This document shows positions 47,879 through 57,275 of a stretch of DNA of 64,000 bases, piece by piece (position 1 is the stretch's first letter; every line of letters begins with the position of its first letter). The position numbers and the translations under genes were made by a program. Source of the DNA: Desulfosporosinus sp. (lineage in GTDB: Bacteria; Bacillota; Desulfitobacteriia; Desulfitobacteriales; Desulfitobacteriaceae); NCBI GenBank assembly GCA_003513495.1, contig DOPM01000029.1, forward strand, positions 186,001 through 250,000, written 5' to 3'. Below the pieces are notes generated by a model, which saw only the letters and a list, made by a program, of their open reading frames with translations, ran no database searches and was not told the DNA's origin.

Positions 47879-50695
47879 ATGACCCAAGATTACCTTCGCG
47901 TGCGTGGAGCACGTGCCCATAATTTAAAAAATATAAATATTGACATTCCCCGTAACAAATTGGTCGTTATCACTGGGTTGTCCGGTTCGGGAAAATCATC
48001 CCTTGCCTTCGATACAATTTATGCTGAGGGACAGCGACGTTATGTAGAATCCCTTTCTGCCTATGCGCGGCAGTTCTTAGGGCAGATGGACAAACCGGAT
48101 GTGGATTCTATTGAAGGTCTTTCCCCGGCTATTTCTATTGACCAAAAGACGACGAACCGCAACCCTCGGTCAACCGTTGGGACGGCAACGGAGGTCTCGG
48201 ATTACCTACGCTTGTTGTATGCAAGAATCGGTCATCCCCATTGTCCAAAGTGTGGTCGAAAGATCTCTCAGCAAACCGTTCAACAAATGGTTGACCAGCT
48301 GATGGCCTTACCCGAACGGACAAGATTGCAAATATTAGCCCCTCTGATTAAAGGGAAGAAAGGGGAACATCAGAAAGTCTTTGAAGACGCCCGTAAATCA
48401 GGGTATGTTCGAGTTCGAGTAGATGGAGAGGCCCGAGACCTCAGTGAAGAAATCAAACTGACAAAAAATAAAAAACACTCTATCGAGGTGGTAATCGACC
48501 GCATTTCCCTGAAACCAGAAAGTGCTGAACGCTTAGCAGATTCCTTAGAAACTGCCCTTAAATTGGGTGAAGGGAATGTCATAGCAGACCTTGGGGATGG
48601 ACAAGAGCTGCGTTTTAGCGAAAACTTTGCCTGTCCGGATTGTGGAATAGCGCTTGAGGAAATCTCTCCGCGTCTTTTTTCCTTCAATAGCCCCTATGGA
48701 GCCTGCCCAACTTGTACAGGACTAGGGGCAAATCTAACGATCGATATCGACCTGCTCATTCCAGATCGTTCCCTTTCTTTAGAAGCTGGTGCAATAGCAC
48801 CTTGGGCTAAGTCAACCTCAAGTTATTACCCGAAGATGATGGAGGCTGTGGCCCGAAACCTTGGCTTCGAGATGGATACACCCCTAAGAGAACTCAATGA
48901 GAGTCAATGGAAAGAGATACTCTATGGAACAGAGACCCCTATAACCTTTATGTACCAAAATATTTTCGATCAAGAGAAGACTTATCACACCAAGTTTGAG
49001 GGACTAGTTCCCTTATTTGAACGCCGCTATCGAGAGTCAACCTCAGATTATGTGCGCTCTGAAATAGAAGGGTATATGAGTGAAAAACCTTGCCCAGAAT
49101 GCCAGGGAAAACGGCTTAAACCTGAAGCCTTGGCAGTTAAGGTGGGAGGAATCTCCATAGACGATTTTTCTCGTCTTTCTATTACAGAAGCAATTAGTTT
49201 TGTGAACGAACTTGTTCTATCCCCCAAAGAAGAAACCATTGCCCACCAGATTCTTAAAGAAATCAAAGAGAGGCTAGGTTTCTTGATGAACGTCGGACTA
49301 GACTATCTAACCATGGCACGTGCAGCAGGTACGCTTTCGGGTGGTGAAGCTCAGCGTATTCGCTTGGCGACTCAGATCGGGTCAAGTTTAATGGGCGTCC
49401 TATATGTTCTTGATGAACCCAGCATAGGCCTTCACCAACGAGACAATGCTCGACTGTTGGCAACCCTTAAGCACCTGCGCGACCTCGGAAATACCCTGAT
49501 TGTCGTTGAGCATGACGAGGATACCATGGCAGCCGCTGACCACATTATCGATATAGGTCCTGGAGCAGGAGCCCACGGCGGGCGAGTGGTAGCTGAAGGC
49601 CCCATCGAAGAAATAAAAGCCAATAAGGAATCCATGACGGGGCAGTATTTGAGTGGTGCAAAGCAGATCAGATTACCCAAAGAACGACGGCAACCGAATG
49701 GAAAGTGGCTCGAAGTGCTAGGTGCGAGAGAGAATAACTTGAAGAACGTGGATGTGCGTATTCCTTTAGGTATGTTTACGTGTGTCACTGGTGTTTCAGG
49801 TTCGGGTAAAAGTACCTTGGTTAATGAGATTATCTTTAAGGGATTAGCGTCCAATTTTGGTCGAGCTCGAGTTCGCCCAGGTGCACATGAGGAGTTAAAA
49901 GGCTTGGGGCATCTGGAAAAGGTAATTGATATTGATCAGTCTCCCATTGGACGGACTCCCCGTTCAAACCCAGCAACCTATACCGGTGTCTTTGATTTTA
50001 TCCGCGAACTGTTCTCCATAACTCCAGAAGCTAAGATGCGGGGGTACAAACAAGGCAGGTTTAGCTTTAATGTCAAAGGCGGCCGTTGCGAAGCTTGCCG
50101 GGGAGACGGAATTATCAAGATTGAGATGCATTTCCTGCCGGATGTGTATGTCCCTTGTGAAGTCTGTGAGGGAAAACGCTACAATCGTGAAACTCTTGAA
50201 GTAAGGTATAAAGGAAAAAATATTTCTCAAGTCCTTGATATGACGGTAGACGAAGCGGTAGATTTCTTCCAAGCTGTCCAGAAGATTGCCCGCAAACTCC
50301 AAACACTCCAAGATGTGGGGCTTGGCTATATTCGTCTTGGCCAACCGGCAACTACCTTATCTGGGGGGGAAGCTCAGCGTATCAAGTTGGCCACAGAACT
50401 GAGCAGACGCAGCACAGGAAAAACCATTTATATTCTTGATGAACCGACGACAGGGTTACACGCGGCAGATATTGATAAACTTCTTCACGTTCTTCACCGC
50501 TTAGTAGATGGGGGAGATACTGTACTCGTTATTGAGCATAATCTCGACGTCATAAAAACTGCAGACTGGCTGGTCGACCTCGGTCCCGAGGGGGGTAATC
50601 GGGGTGGAGAGGTGCTGATAGCAGGGAGGCCAGAGGAAGTGGCGGCTTTTCCGGCATCTTATACAGGTCAGTATTTGCAACGATATTTAGGCTAG
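47879..50695 (+). CDS. uvrA: excinuclease ABC subunit A
   Basis: UvrA scans DNA for lesions as a dimer. The 938-residue protein has two ABC modules: GLSGSGKSS and LSGGEAQRIRLATQ in the first, GVSGSGKST and LSGGEAQRIKLATE in the second. Zinc fingers CPKCGRK-type, CPDCG/CPTC and CEAC/CEVC are present. ATG 47879 is preferred (GAGG six bases before); ATG 47867 is an in-frame alternative with a distant site. Confidence 0.97.
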   Translation: MTQDYLRVRGARAHNLKNINIDIPRNKLVVITGLSGSGKSSLAFDTIYAEGQRRYVESLSAYARQFLGQMDKPDVDSIEGLSPAISIDQKTTNRNPRSTVGTATEVSDYLRLLYARIGHPHCPKCGRKISQQTVQQMVDQLMALPERTRLQILAPLIKGKKGEHQKVFEDARKSGYVRVRVDGEARDLSEEIKLTKNKKHSIEVVIDRISLKPESAERLADSLETALKLGEGNVIADLGDGQELRFSENFACPDCGIALEEISPRLFSFNSPYGACPTCTGLGANLTIDIDLLIPDRSLSLEAGAIAPWAKSTSSYYPKMMEAVARNLGFEMDTPLRELNESQWKEILYGTETPITFMYQNIFDQEKTYHTKFEGLVPLFERRYRESTSDYVRSEIEGYMSEKPCPECQGKRLKPEALAVKVGGISIDDFSRLSITEAISFVNELVLSPKEETIAHQILKEIKERLGFLMNVGLDYLTMARAAGTLSGGEAQRIRLATQIGSSLMGVLYVLDEPSIGLHQRDNARLLATLKHLRDLGNTLIVVEHDEDTMAAADHIIDIGPGAGAHGGRVVAEGPIEEIKANKESMTGQYLSGAKQIRLPKERRQPNGKWLEVLGARENNLKNVDVRIPLGMFTCVTGVSGSGKSTLVNEIIFKGLASNFGRARVRPGAHEELKGLGHLEKVIDIDQSPIGRTPRSNPATYTGVFDFIRELFSITPEAKMRGYKQGRFSFNVKGGRCEACRGDGIIKIEMHFLPDVYVPCEVCEGKRYNRETLEVRYKGKNISQVLDMTVDEAVDFFQAVQKIARKLQTLQDVGLGYIRLGQPATTLSGGEAQRIKLATELSRRSTGKTIYILDEPTTGLHAADIDKLLHVLHRLVDGGDTVLVIEHNLDVIKTADWLVDLGPEGGNRGGEVLIAGRPEEVAAFPASYTGQYLQRYLG

Positions 50696-50735
50696 AGTAC
50701 GGTGGGCTTAGGCACTCTGGGTGCATGATCTATTT

Positions 50736-50808
50736 GTCATTTTGAGCACTGCGAAGAATCTGTTCCCCCAGTTTTCGGATAAGATTCTTTACTTTCTTCA
50801 GAATTCCC
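50736..50808. repeat. degenerate palindromic repeat, GTCATTTTGAGC type
   Basis: The first arm is a recognisable member of the 31285 family; the second arm is weak. Confidence 0.6.
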
Positions 50809-50872
50809 ATACGTACCCCCATCACGATAAAGGAAAGATTATTCTGTCCAATGACATGCAATTTAAGGGGTG

Positions 50873-51694
50873 ATGAAGGTTTTGGCGATTCGTTTAGTAG
50901 CCATGGATCTCGACGATACATTACTGAGAAATGATTGGACAATTTCTCCAAGAGTGGTGAAGGCTATTCAAAAGGCCCGGGCACAGGGAGTTAAAGTGAC
51001 AATTGCAACTGGCCGGATGCCCATTTCCACACGGCCTTACGCAAAACAACTTGAATTAGATGTCCCGGTGATCACCTACCATGGGGCAATGATCCAGCAG
51101 GCTATCAGTGGAGATATTATCTTTCGGCGTGTGATTCCCAGCCCTATAGCCTCTGAGATCATTGAAGATGTTTTGGGACGAGGAATTTATGCACAGATTT
51201 ATCTCAAGGATCGTGTCATAACTCAGACCTGTAATGAATGGTCCGAAGAGTACGCGAGGATCGCCAGTGTTCGTATTGAGGAGGCTAACCTGACACGATT
51301 ACTTTCTCAAGAACCAGAAGGGGTTGAGAAAATCCTTTGTATCGCTGGAGAGGCCGATCTTGATCAATTAATTCCCATTTTAGGGCATCGTTACGGAAAA
51401 AAGGTGCATATTACGAAATCTAAACCTCATTTCCTTGAAATTACCGAAGGCTCTGTCAATAAGGGAGTTGCCTTAGCTGCTTTGGCTGACCGTTTTGGAA
51501 TCCAACAGCAAGAGGTAATGGCCATCGGAGACAGCTTTAATGATTTAGAAATGATACGATATGCCGGCATTGGAGTAGCTATGGGAAATGCTCGACCAGA
51601 GATAAAAGCTCAAGCGGATATTGTCACTGTTACAAATGAGGAAGATGGAGTCGCAGAGGCTATCGAACGTTTTGTGCTAAACATTAATGGTTGA
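50873..51694 (+). CDS. Cof-type HAD hydrolase
   Basis: A 273-residue haloacid-dehalogenase-fold phosphatase. Motif I reads MDLDDTLLRND, a C2 cap follows, and motifs III/IV are GVALAALADRFGI and IGDSFNDLEMI. The substrate is probably a small phosphate ester such as a sugar phosphate or flavin precursor, but not decidable. GTG 50870 and ATG 50873 are both possible; AAGGGG lies very close to either. Confidence 0.9.
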   Translation: MKVLAIRLVAMDLDDTLLRNDWTISPRVVKAIQKARAQGVKVTIATGRMPISTRPYAKQLELDVPVITYHGAMIQQAISGDIIFRRVIPSPIASEIIEDVLGRGIYAQIYLKDRVITQTCNEWSEEYARIASVRIEEANLTRLLSQEPEGVEKILCIAGEADLDQLIPILGHRYGKKVHITKSKPHFLEITEGSVNKGVALAALADRFGIQQQEVMAIGDSFNDLEMIRYAGIGVAMGNARPEIKAQADIVTVTNEEDGVAEAIERFVLNING

Positions 51695-51834
51695 GGTTAG
51701 TATAACGTTTTTCTTATAGAAGTCTCATTGATAAGACAAATTGAATTAAAGATCTGAGTTTAATGATTTAAAATAATTGTTCGTGCATCGTGCCTTGTGC
51801 ATAGTGTTACGAAACTTGAGTGGAGGATAACTTT

Positions 51835-52833
51835 ATGAACATCAAAACAGTTCGTCAAACTGCCCGAGAAAAGCTTAAGGGATTTTGCCGTGTTTGCCCC
51901 GAGTGTAATGGCAAGGCCTGTGCCGGGGAAGTCCCGGGTATGGGAGGTATGGGGACGGGAGCTTCCTTTAAGAATAATGTTGAGGCTTTAGCAGCTTTTC
52001 GCATTAATATGAGAACACTGCATAGTGCCAAACATCCTGATACAAAGCTCAAACTTTTTGGGCAAGAACTGAAAACCCCGATTCTCGGTGCACCAATTAC
52101 CGGAAATAACTTTAACATGGGTGGAGCTTTAAATGAACATGAATGGGCAGAGGCTATGATCCAGGGCTGCCTTACTTCGGGAACTTTAGGTTCTACGGGT
52201 GATGCCCCAGACCCGGCTATGTATAAGGCGGGGGTTGAGGTTGTTTCTAAAGCCCAAGGCCAAGGTATTCCGTTTATGAAGCCACGGCAATTAGATGAAG
52301 TTTTTAGTTATCTGCGTCAAGCAGAACAGGCGGGAGTTCTGGCAGTTGGTATGGATGTAGATGCAGCTGGCCTAGTAACGATCCCTGTTAGCCCAAAAAG
52401 TAAAGAAGACTTGAAACAGATCATTGATAACACCTCATTACCCTTCATTATTAAAGGAATTATGACGGTGGATGAGGCTGAAATAGCCATTGAAGCAGGT
52501 GCTGCTGCAATAGTCGTATCGAACCATGGTGGTAGAGTAATTGATCATACGCCAGGAACAGCAGAGGTTTTACCAGAAATAGCCTCGGCGGTTAATGGTC
52601 GCATTCCTGTGATTGTAGATGGTGGAATTCGAACAGGGCTTGATGTTCTAAAAATGCTGGCCCTTGGTGCAGATGCTGTCATGATTGGGAGACCTCTGAT
52701 CATTGCAGGTTACGGCGGAGGTGCAGAAGGAGTCGCCTTAGTTATAAGGCGAATGACGAATGAACTGAAACAGGCCATGGTTTTGACTGGTTGCTCAACA
52801 CTGGAGGATATTGATATTGACGTATTGTTTTAA
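51835..52833 (+). CDS. FMN-dependent alpha-hydroxy-acid oxidising protein
   Basis: A 332-residue TIM-barrel flavoprotein. The C-terminal FMN site is clear: IKGIMTVDEAEIAIEAGAAA, the active-site SNHGGRV, and DGGIRTGLDVLKMLALGADAVMIGRP. The N-terminus has a cysteine cluster (CRVCPECNGKACAGEVPG), a mark of a clostridial subfamily of unproven substrate. ATG 51835 follows GGAGGA; an in-frame GTG at 51820 is part of that site's vicinity. Lactate or a similar hydroxy acid is possible. Confidence 0.88.
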   Translation: MNIKTVRQTAREKLKGFCRVCPECNGKACAGEVPGMGGMGTGASFKNNVEALAAFRINMRTLHSAKHPDTKLKLFGQELKTPILGAPITGNNFNMGGALNEHEWAEAMIQGCLTSGTLGSTGDAPDPAMYKAGVEVVSKAQGQGIPFMKPRQLDEVFSYLRQAEQAGVLAVGMDVDAAGLVTIPVSPKSKEDLKQIIDNTSLPFIIKGIMTVDEAEIAIEAGAAAIVVSNHGGRVIDHTPGTAEVLPEIASAVNGRIPVIVDGGIRTGLDVLKMLALGADAVMIGRPLIIAGYGGGAEGVALVIRRMTNELKQAMVLTGCSTLEDIDIDVLF

Positions 52834-52905
52834 CTGTATGCTTAATGGTTTTAGAAGTGGATTTTTAAATTGAGAAGATCAAGTTGGTCAGGGTTTATTA
52901 AAATG

Positions 52906-52938
52906 AAAAGATGCCTGCATTTTGTAGGCATCTTTTTC
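52906..52938 (+). terminator. terminator after the FMN enzyme
   Basis: AAAAGATGCCT pairs with AGGCATCTTTT (52926-52936), followed by T. Confidence 0.88.
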
Positions 52939-53295
52939 CTGTCAGTGTATCACTGATCAAGTTTTTTAACGTACCAGACTTTCATGCTGCATAAGCAGCA
53001 TCATTGAGGGATGGAAAAATAATATTGGGTCAAAATACTTCACTACGTTCAGTATGACTTAGTACAGTGTCATCCTGAGCGCGAGCGAAGGATCTTATTT
53101 ACCCCAGTTTGAGGATAAAGCGGGATAGATTCTTCACTGCGTTCAGAATGACAATACACATCATATATTGTAGGTGAACACGTCTGAATTTTCCAAAAAT
53201 TGAATACTAAGCCAGAAAATCCAATCTTTCAAATACTTCGTGCAATTTGGCATAACAATTGCATTGGAGGCCTTAAACCGCTATACTTAAAAGCA
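52939..53295 (+). other. gene-free spacer with palindromic repeats
   Basis: About 360 bases with no gene. A half repeat (CACTACGTTCAGTATGAC, 53041-53058) and a fuller repeat (53069-53152) are present; the rest is AT-rich leader for the next gene. Confidence 0.65.
53069..53152. repeat. palindromic intergenic repeat, GTCATCCTGAGCG family, long spacer
   Basis: First arm as in 31285-31338; the second arm is the variant ending TTCAGAATGAC, separated by about 35 bases. Confidence 0.8.
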
Positions 53296-53311
53296 AAGGG
53301 AGTTGTCGATT

Positions 53312-55087
53312 TTGCGAGTTCTATTAGTTGCTCTAAATGCAAAATTTGTCCATACGAATTTAGCCCTTCGCTATTTGAGAGAAGGTATAAGTCCCGTCTA
53401 CCCGGACGTTTTGCTTAGAGAATTTAGCATTAATGATCATCTGGATCGGATTGCCTCGGAAATCTATGAGGCTAAGGCAGATGTCATAGGTTTCTCCTGT
53501 TACATTTGGAATCTGAAAGAAATCGTCGCGCTGATTAGGCAGCTCCGGCCAGTTTGTCCCAATGTTCGATTTGTTTTAGGAGGCCCAGAGGTATCCTTTG
53601 AGGCGGAGGAGTTTCTTCACGAACATCCAGAGGTAGATGCTCTTGTCGTTGGTGAAGGTGAGACAACGTTTTTAGAACTACTGCAGACTTGGCAAAATGG
53701 TAGTGATCTTTCTCACGTCCCGGGCATAGTTTGGAGAAAGGACGGGAAAATACTGGTTAACCCCTCTCCCTTAAAGCCCATGAGTTTAAATGATCTTCCT
53801 TTCCCTTATGTTCAAGATGAAGATTTTACAGCACGGATTGTTTATGTTGAAACAACTAGGGGATGTCCGTTTAATTGTCAGTATTGCTTGTCCTCAACCT
53901 TTCGAGGGGTTCGTTTCTTAGAGCCGGAGAGATTTCGCAGGATCTTTCGCCAACTACTGAAAAATGGTGCCCGTACCATAAAATTTGTAGACAGAACCTT
54001 TAATGCGAATAAGCTTCATGCGCTAAAGATTTTAGACATCGTGCGGGAAGAAAGTCAAATCCACCCAGATGCTCAGCGTATTCGCGTTCATTGCGAAATG
54101 GCTGGGGACTTATTTGATGCAGAATGGCTGGATTATTTTCAAAACTATCCCCAGGGACTTATTCAATTAGAAATCGGAGTACAATCTACGCACCAGCCCA
54201 CACTCAAGATTGTATCCCGTCTTCAATATTTTGAAGAGTGGAAAAAGTTCGTACCGGAACTTCAGTCGTTTGGAATACCGCTTCACCTAGACCTGATCGC
54301 AGGGTTACCCGAGGAAAACTGGATAGACTTTCGAACCTCCTTTAATGATGTATACGGGGTAAATCCGGATATGCTTCAGCTGGGATTCCTAAAAGTTCTC
54401 AAAGGATCTGGCTTACGTTTGCAGAGGCTAAGTTATGGTCTGTTGTTCACCCCTGATCCACCCTATACAATTCTAGAGACTAAGGTCCTTTCACATAGCG
54501 AAATACTCAAATTACATCGCATGGAAGACGTGCTTGATAAATACTATAATTCAGGGAAGTTTTCGACTGCTCTACGTGAAGTCCTTAAACTCTTTCCCAC
54601 TCCCTTTGATTTTTACTGCGAATTTGCTGAGTTTTGGCAAGAAAAGGGTTGGTTCCAACGCCAATGGCAGGGAAAAGCCCTCTTTGATAAACTCTGGGAG
54701 TTCCTCCAGAAGATCTATGCCTCCGAAACGAAGGAGGGGCTAGATGTCGCCCTGATGAACAGAATCAGCGATGCTCTCCGGTTTGATTATTACAGGTGGG
54801 AGCGTCCTCATAGTATCCCTGACTATCTCCAGCCTGAGTATGGCTTGGAGTGGGAAGAGAAGGCAGATCAGTGGAAAACCATGCAGGAAACCATCCGTAA
54901 GAGTGCTTATTGGGAGACGGTCATTCCCGGGGTCAAGGGAATGGACCGACGGCAATGGGTTCGCAACACAGCCGTAACTTGTTTTACCTCAGATTTATTT
55001 CAAGTTGAAGAATTCAATCAGCCCTGTTGGTATCTTTTCCTCTACCAACCAGGGAACGTAAAAGCCTACCGATATGAAGGATCATGA
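53312..55087 (+). CDS. B12-binding radical SAM protein
   Basis: A 591-residue protein with an N-terminal cobalamin-binding domain (about 1-140; starts LLVALNAKFVHTNLALRYLR), a radical SAM core (about 170-400) with the cluster motif CPFNCQYC, and a C-terminal DUF4080-like region. Such proteins may methylate or rearrange unactivated carbon; the substrate is unknown. TTG 53312 is preferred since AAAGGGAG is nine bases upstream; TTG 53303 touches that site. The stop overlaps the next gene's region with no gap. Confidence 0.88.
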   Translation: MRVLLVALNAKFVHTNLALRYLREGISPVYPDVLLREFSINDHLDRIASEIYEAKADVIGFSCYIWNLKEIVALIRQLRPVCPNVRFVLGGPEVSFEAEEFLHEHPEVDALVVGEGETTFLELLQTWQNGSDLSHVPGIVWRKDGKILVNPSPLKPMSLNDLPFPYVQDEDFTARIVYVETTRGCPFNCQYCLSSTFRGVRFLEPERFRRIFRQLLKNGARTIKFVDRTFNANKLHALKILDIVREESQIHPDAQRIRVHCEMAGDLFDAEWLDYFQNYPQGLIQLEIGVQSTHQPTLKIVSRLQYFEEWKKFVPELQSFGIPLHLDLIAGLPEENWIDFRTSFNDVYGVNPDMLQLGFLKVLKGSGLRLQRLSYGLLFTPDPPYTILETKVLSHSEILKLHRMEDVLDKYYNSGKFSTALREVLKLFPTPFDFYCEFAEFWQEKGWFQRQWQGKALFDKLWEFLQKIYASETKEGLDVALMNRISDALRFDYYRWERPHSIPDYLQPEYGLEWEEKADQWKTMQETIRKSAYWETVIPGVKGMDRRQWVRNTAVTCFTSDLFQVEEFNQPCWYLFLYQPGNVKAYRYEGS

Positions 55088-56359
55088 ATGGAGTGCAGTA
55101 AAATGACTATGCACATCGCTTGGCGGCTAACAAGCAGTCTAATACATGGGTCGACAATGTCCGCAAGATGGGCTAATGCCTTCGTGGGCGCTGGACGAGT
55201 TTTCTTAATAATAGCTACCCTAACCCTTGTCACTGGGTGTTCATCAGCTCCTCAGACAGGAGAACCGGGTGGACCAGCACCTGCAGTCGTCGACGTCTGG
55301 CATTCCTTACAAGGAGCAGAGGAGGATGCTTTAGAGATACAGGCACAGATGATTGCCGAGAAACATCCAGAGGTGATTGTCAAGCTCAATTATGTACCTG
55401 AAAAAACCTTTGCAAGTTTTTCCTACCAATCTGAAGCGGGAGGGGAAGGGCCGGAGATTTTCATTGCTTCAAGGGAGATTATCCATCAGCTCTATGGGCA
55501 AGGGGCATTGGCGCCTGTAGTATATAAGGATCAGGAGGCATTTCCTGCAGCATTGGCAGCCTTTCGATTTGGAGAGATCAGTTATGCTCTCCCTTGGTTG
55601 ACCGATATTCCTTTGCTTTATTTCAGAACAGATATAGCTGAGGCTCCTCTCGATTTAGCAGGCCTGTTTACAGCAAAAGGGGTTTCCATCGTCTCTCCTG
55701 ATACTGCCACACTCTCAGCATGGTGGAATGGGCAGGGTGGGCGAATTATAAATACTGGAAAGGTAAGTTTTAATGATCCGAATAATGTTGTATTCCTTCA
55801 ACAACTCCTGACTTGGCGGAATGCACAAGCAATTCGTATTGACCCTGCAGCAATAACCTCCTTCGCTAAAGGGGAAACACCCTATGTCATAACGGGAGCT
55901 AGCGCAGCTAAACACCTAACTCAACAGAACGTTCCTTGGGGAAGCATGCCTCTTTCCGACTTGTTGGGAGGACAAGGACAATCCTTGATTGGCAGGACCT
56001 TAGGGATTGCTAATTCAGCGATTAAAACCACTCCGGATATGAGGGACGCAATTCAAACGGTTGAGAAGGCCCTGCTTACTCCAGAAGTTGAGGGAGCATT
56101 ACTGGAGGCTGGTCGTCTTCTTCCGGCTAATATGAGTTACTATGGGCGTCCAGAGGCTCAGAAAGGAGTCTTTCCTCAGGCAAAAACTGCCCTTTCTAAG
56201 GCGTGGATTTTAGAAGGGAATGCCCAAGAGTGGAAGCTCATTTCGATACAAGATTCTGCGTGGAATAACGTACTAGCCGAGAACACCACCCCCGAGGACG
56301 CACTAAACAATGCTCAAGTTCAAGCTGAAAAAGCCATATTGGTCAAGGGTCAGCCATAA
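55088..56359 (+). CDS. orphan extracellular solute-binding lipoprotein
   Basis: A protein of up to 423 residues related to family-1 (maltose-type) solute-binding proteins. The hydrophobic signal with lipobox LVTGC lies at residues 37-51 from the first ATG, which is late. A start at ATG 55157 would give a normal signal length, but I see no ribosome binding site there; 55088 and 55103 have weak GAAGG and GGAG. The mature part shows VVDVWHSLQGAEEDALEIQAQ and SYALPWLTDIPLLYFRTD. No permease or ATPase gene is adjacent. It follows the radical SAM gene directly and ends 22 bases before rapZ. Confidence 0.82.
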   Translation: MECSKMTMHIAWRLTSSLIHGSTMSARWANAFVGAGRVFLIIATLTLVTGCSSAPQTGEPGGPAPAVVDVWHSLQGAEEDALEIQAQMIAEKHPEVIVKLNYVPEKTFASFSYQSEAGGEGPEIFIASREIIHQLYGQGALAPVVYKDQEAFPAALAAFRFGEISYALPWLTDIPLLYFRTDIAEAPLDLAGLFTAKGVSIVSPDTATLSAWWNGQGGRIINTGKVSFNDPNNVVFLQQLLTWRNAQAIRIDPAAITSFAKGETPYVITGASAAKHLTQQNVPWGSMPLSDLLGGQGQSLIGRTLGIANSAIKTTPDMRDAIQTVEKALLTPEVEGALLEAGRLLPANMSYYGRPEAQKGVFPQAKTALSKAWILEGNAQEWKLISIQDSAWNNVLAENTTPEDALNNAQVQAEKAILVKGQP

Positions 56360-56381
56360 TATAATAAGAGGAGGTGAAAGA

Positions 56382-57275
56382 ATGAATAAACAAGGATTAG
56401 AGCTCATTGTTATTACAGGCTTATCGGGGGCAGGAAGAACCCAGGCCATGCAAAGTCTGGAAGATCAAGGGTTTTTCTGTGTCGATAATTTACCGCCTAC
56501 CTTTTTAGTTAAATTTGCTGAACTCTGTGCCCAATCTAGGGGGAAGGTCTCTAAAGCGGCTATTGTTTGTGATTTGCGCGGCGGAGAATTTTTTTCCTCC
56601 TTAAGTGAAGCTTTAAGCAATTTGGAGACAGAAGGGTTTCGGCTGGAAGTGCTCTTTCTCGATGCTTCGGATGAAACCTTAATACGTCGTTATAAGGAAT
56701 CTCGGCGCAGACATCCCCTTTCACCCCATGGACGAGTCTTAGACGGAATTCAGGCCGAACGCCAGCAGTTGGCGGAGCTAAGATCTCGAGCGGACAGTAT
56801 TATAGATACCTCTAACCTTAGTTCCCAACAACTTCGCAGCCAAGTAGCGGGGCTTTTTTGCAAAGCTCAGGGATTGGGCCAAATGGCAGTCTCCGTAATA
56901 TCGTTCGGCTTTAAATATGGAATTCCTATGGATGCCGATTTGATTATGGATGTGAGATTTCTTCCCAATCCATTTTACGTAGAAGCATTACGTCCTCTTA
57001 CAGGAGAGCATGACTTAGTTCGTGACTATGTCTTTGGAAACCAAATGGCCCAAGATTTTATGGAAAAATATTTGGATTTACTAGAATACATTCTTCCTAA
57101 TTATATTAAAGAAGGTAAAACTCACTTAGTCATTGGGATCGGTTGTACAGGCGGACAACATCGTTCTGTTGCCATTGCAGAAAGAGTCGGAAGTTTTTTA
57201 AAGGAACGTGATTATGCCATTAGTGTTAAACACCGGGACGCCTCAAAAAACCAAAACCGTGGATTAGCGCGATGA
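56382..57275 (+). CDS. rapZ: RapZ/YvcJ-family nucleotide-binding protein
   Basis: RapZ-family proteins bind nucleotides; in E. coli RapZ controls GlmZ RNA, while YvcJ of Bacillus affects competence. The 297-residue product has the N-terminal P-loop region, the FCVDNLPP stretch, and C-terminal signatures SFGFKYGIP, DVRFLPNPFYV and IGCTGGQHRSVAIAE. The Walker A reads GLSGAGRTQA: arginine (AGA) replaces the invariant lysine. ATG 56382 follows GAGGAGGTG; the frame opening at 56310 overlaps the upstream gene. Stop overlaps glmR start (ATGA). Confidence 0.95.
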   Translation: MNKQGLELIVITGLSGAGRTQAMQSLEDQGFFCVDNLPPTFLVKFAELCAQSRGKVSKAAIVCDLRGGEFFSSLSEALSNLETEGFRLEVLFLDASDETLIRRYKESRRRHPLSPHGRVLDGIQAERQQLAELRSRADSIIDTSNLSSQQLRSQVAGLFCKAQGLGQMAVSVISFGFKYGIPMDADLIMDVRFLPNPFYVEALRPLTGEHDLVRDYVFGNQMAQDFMEKYLDLLEYILPNYIKEGKTHLVIGIGCTGGQHRSVAIAERVGSFLKERDYAISVKHRDASKNQNRGLAR

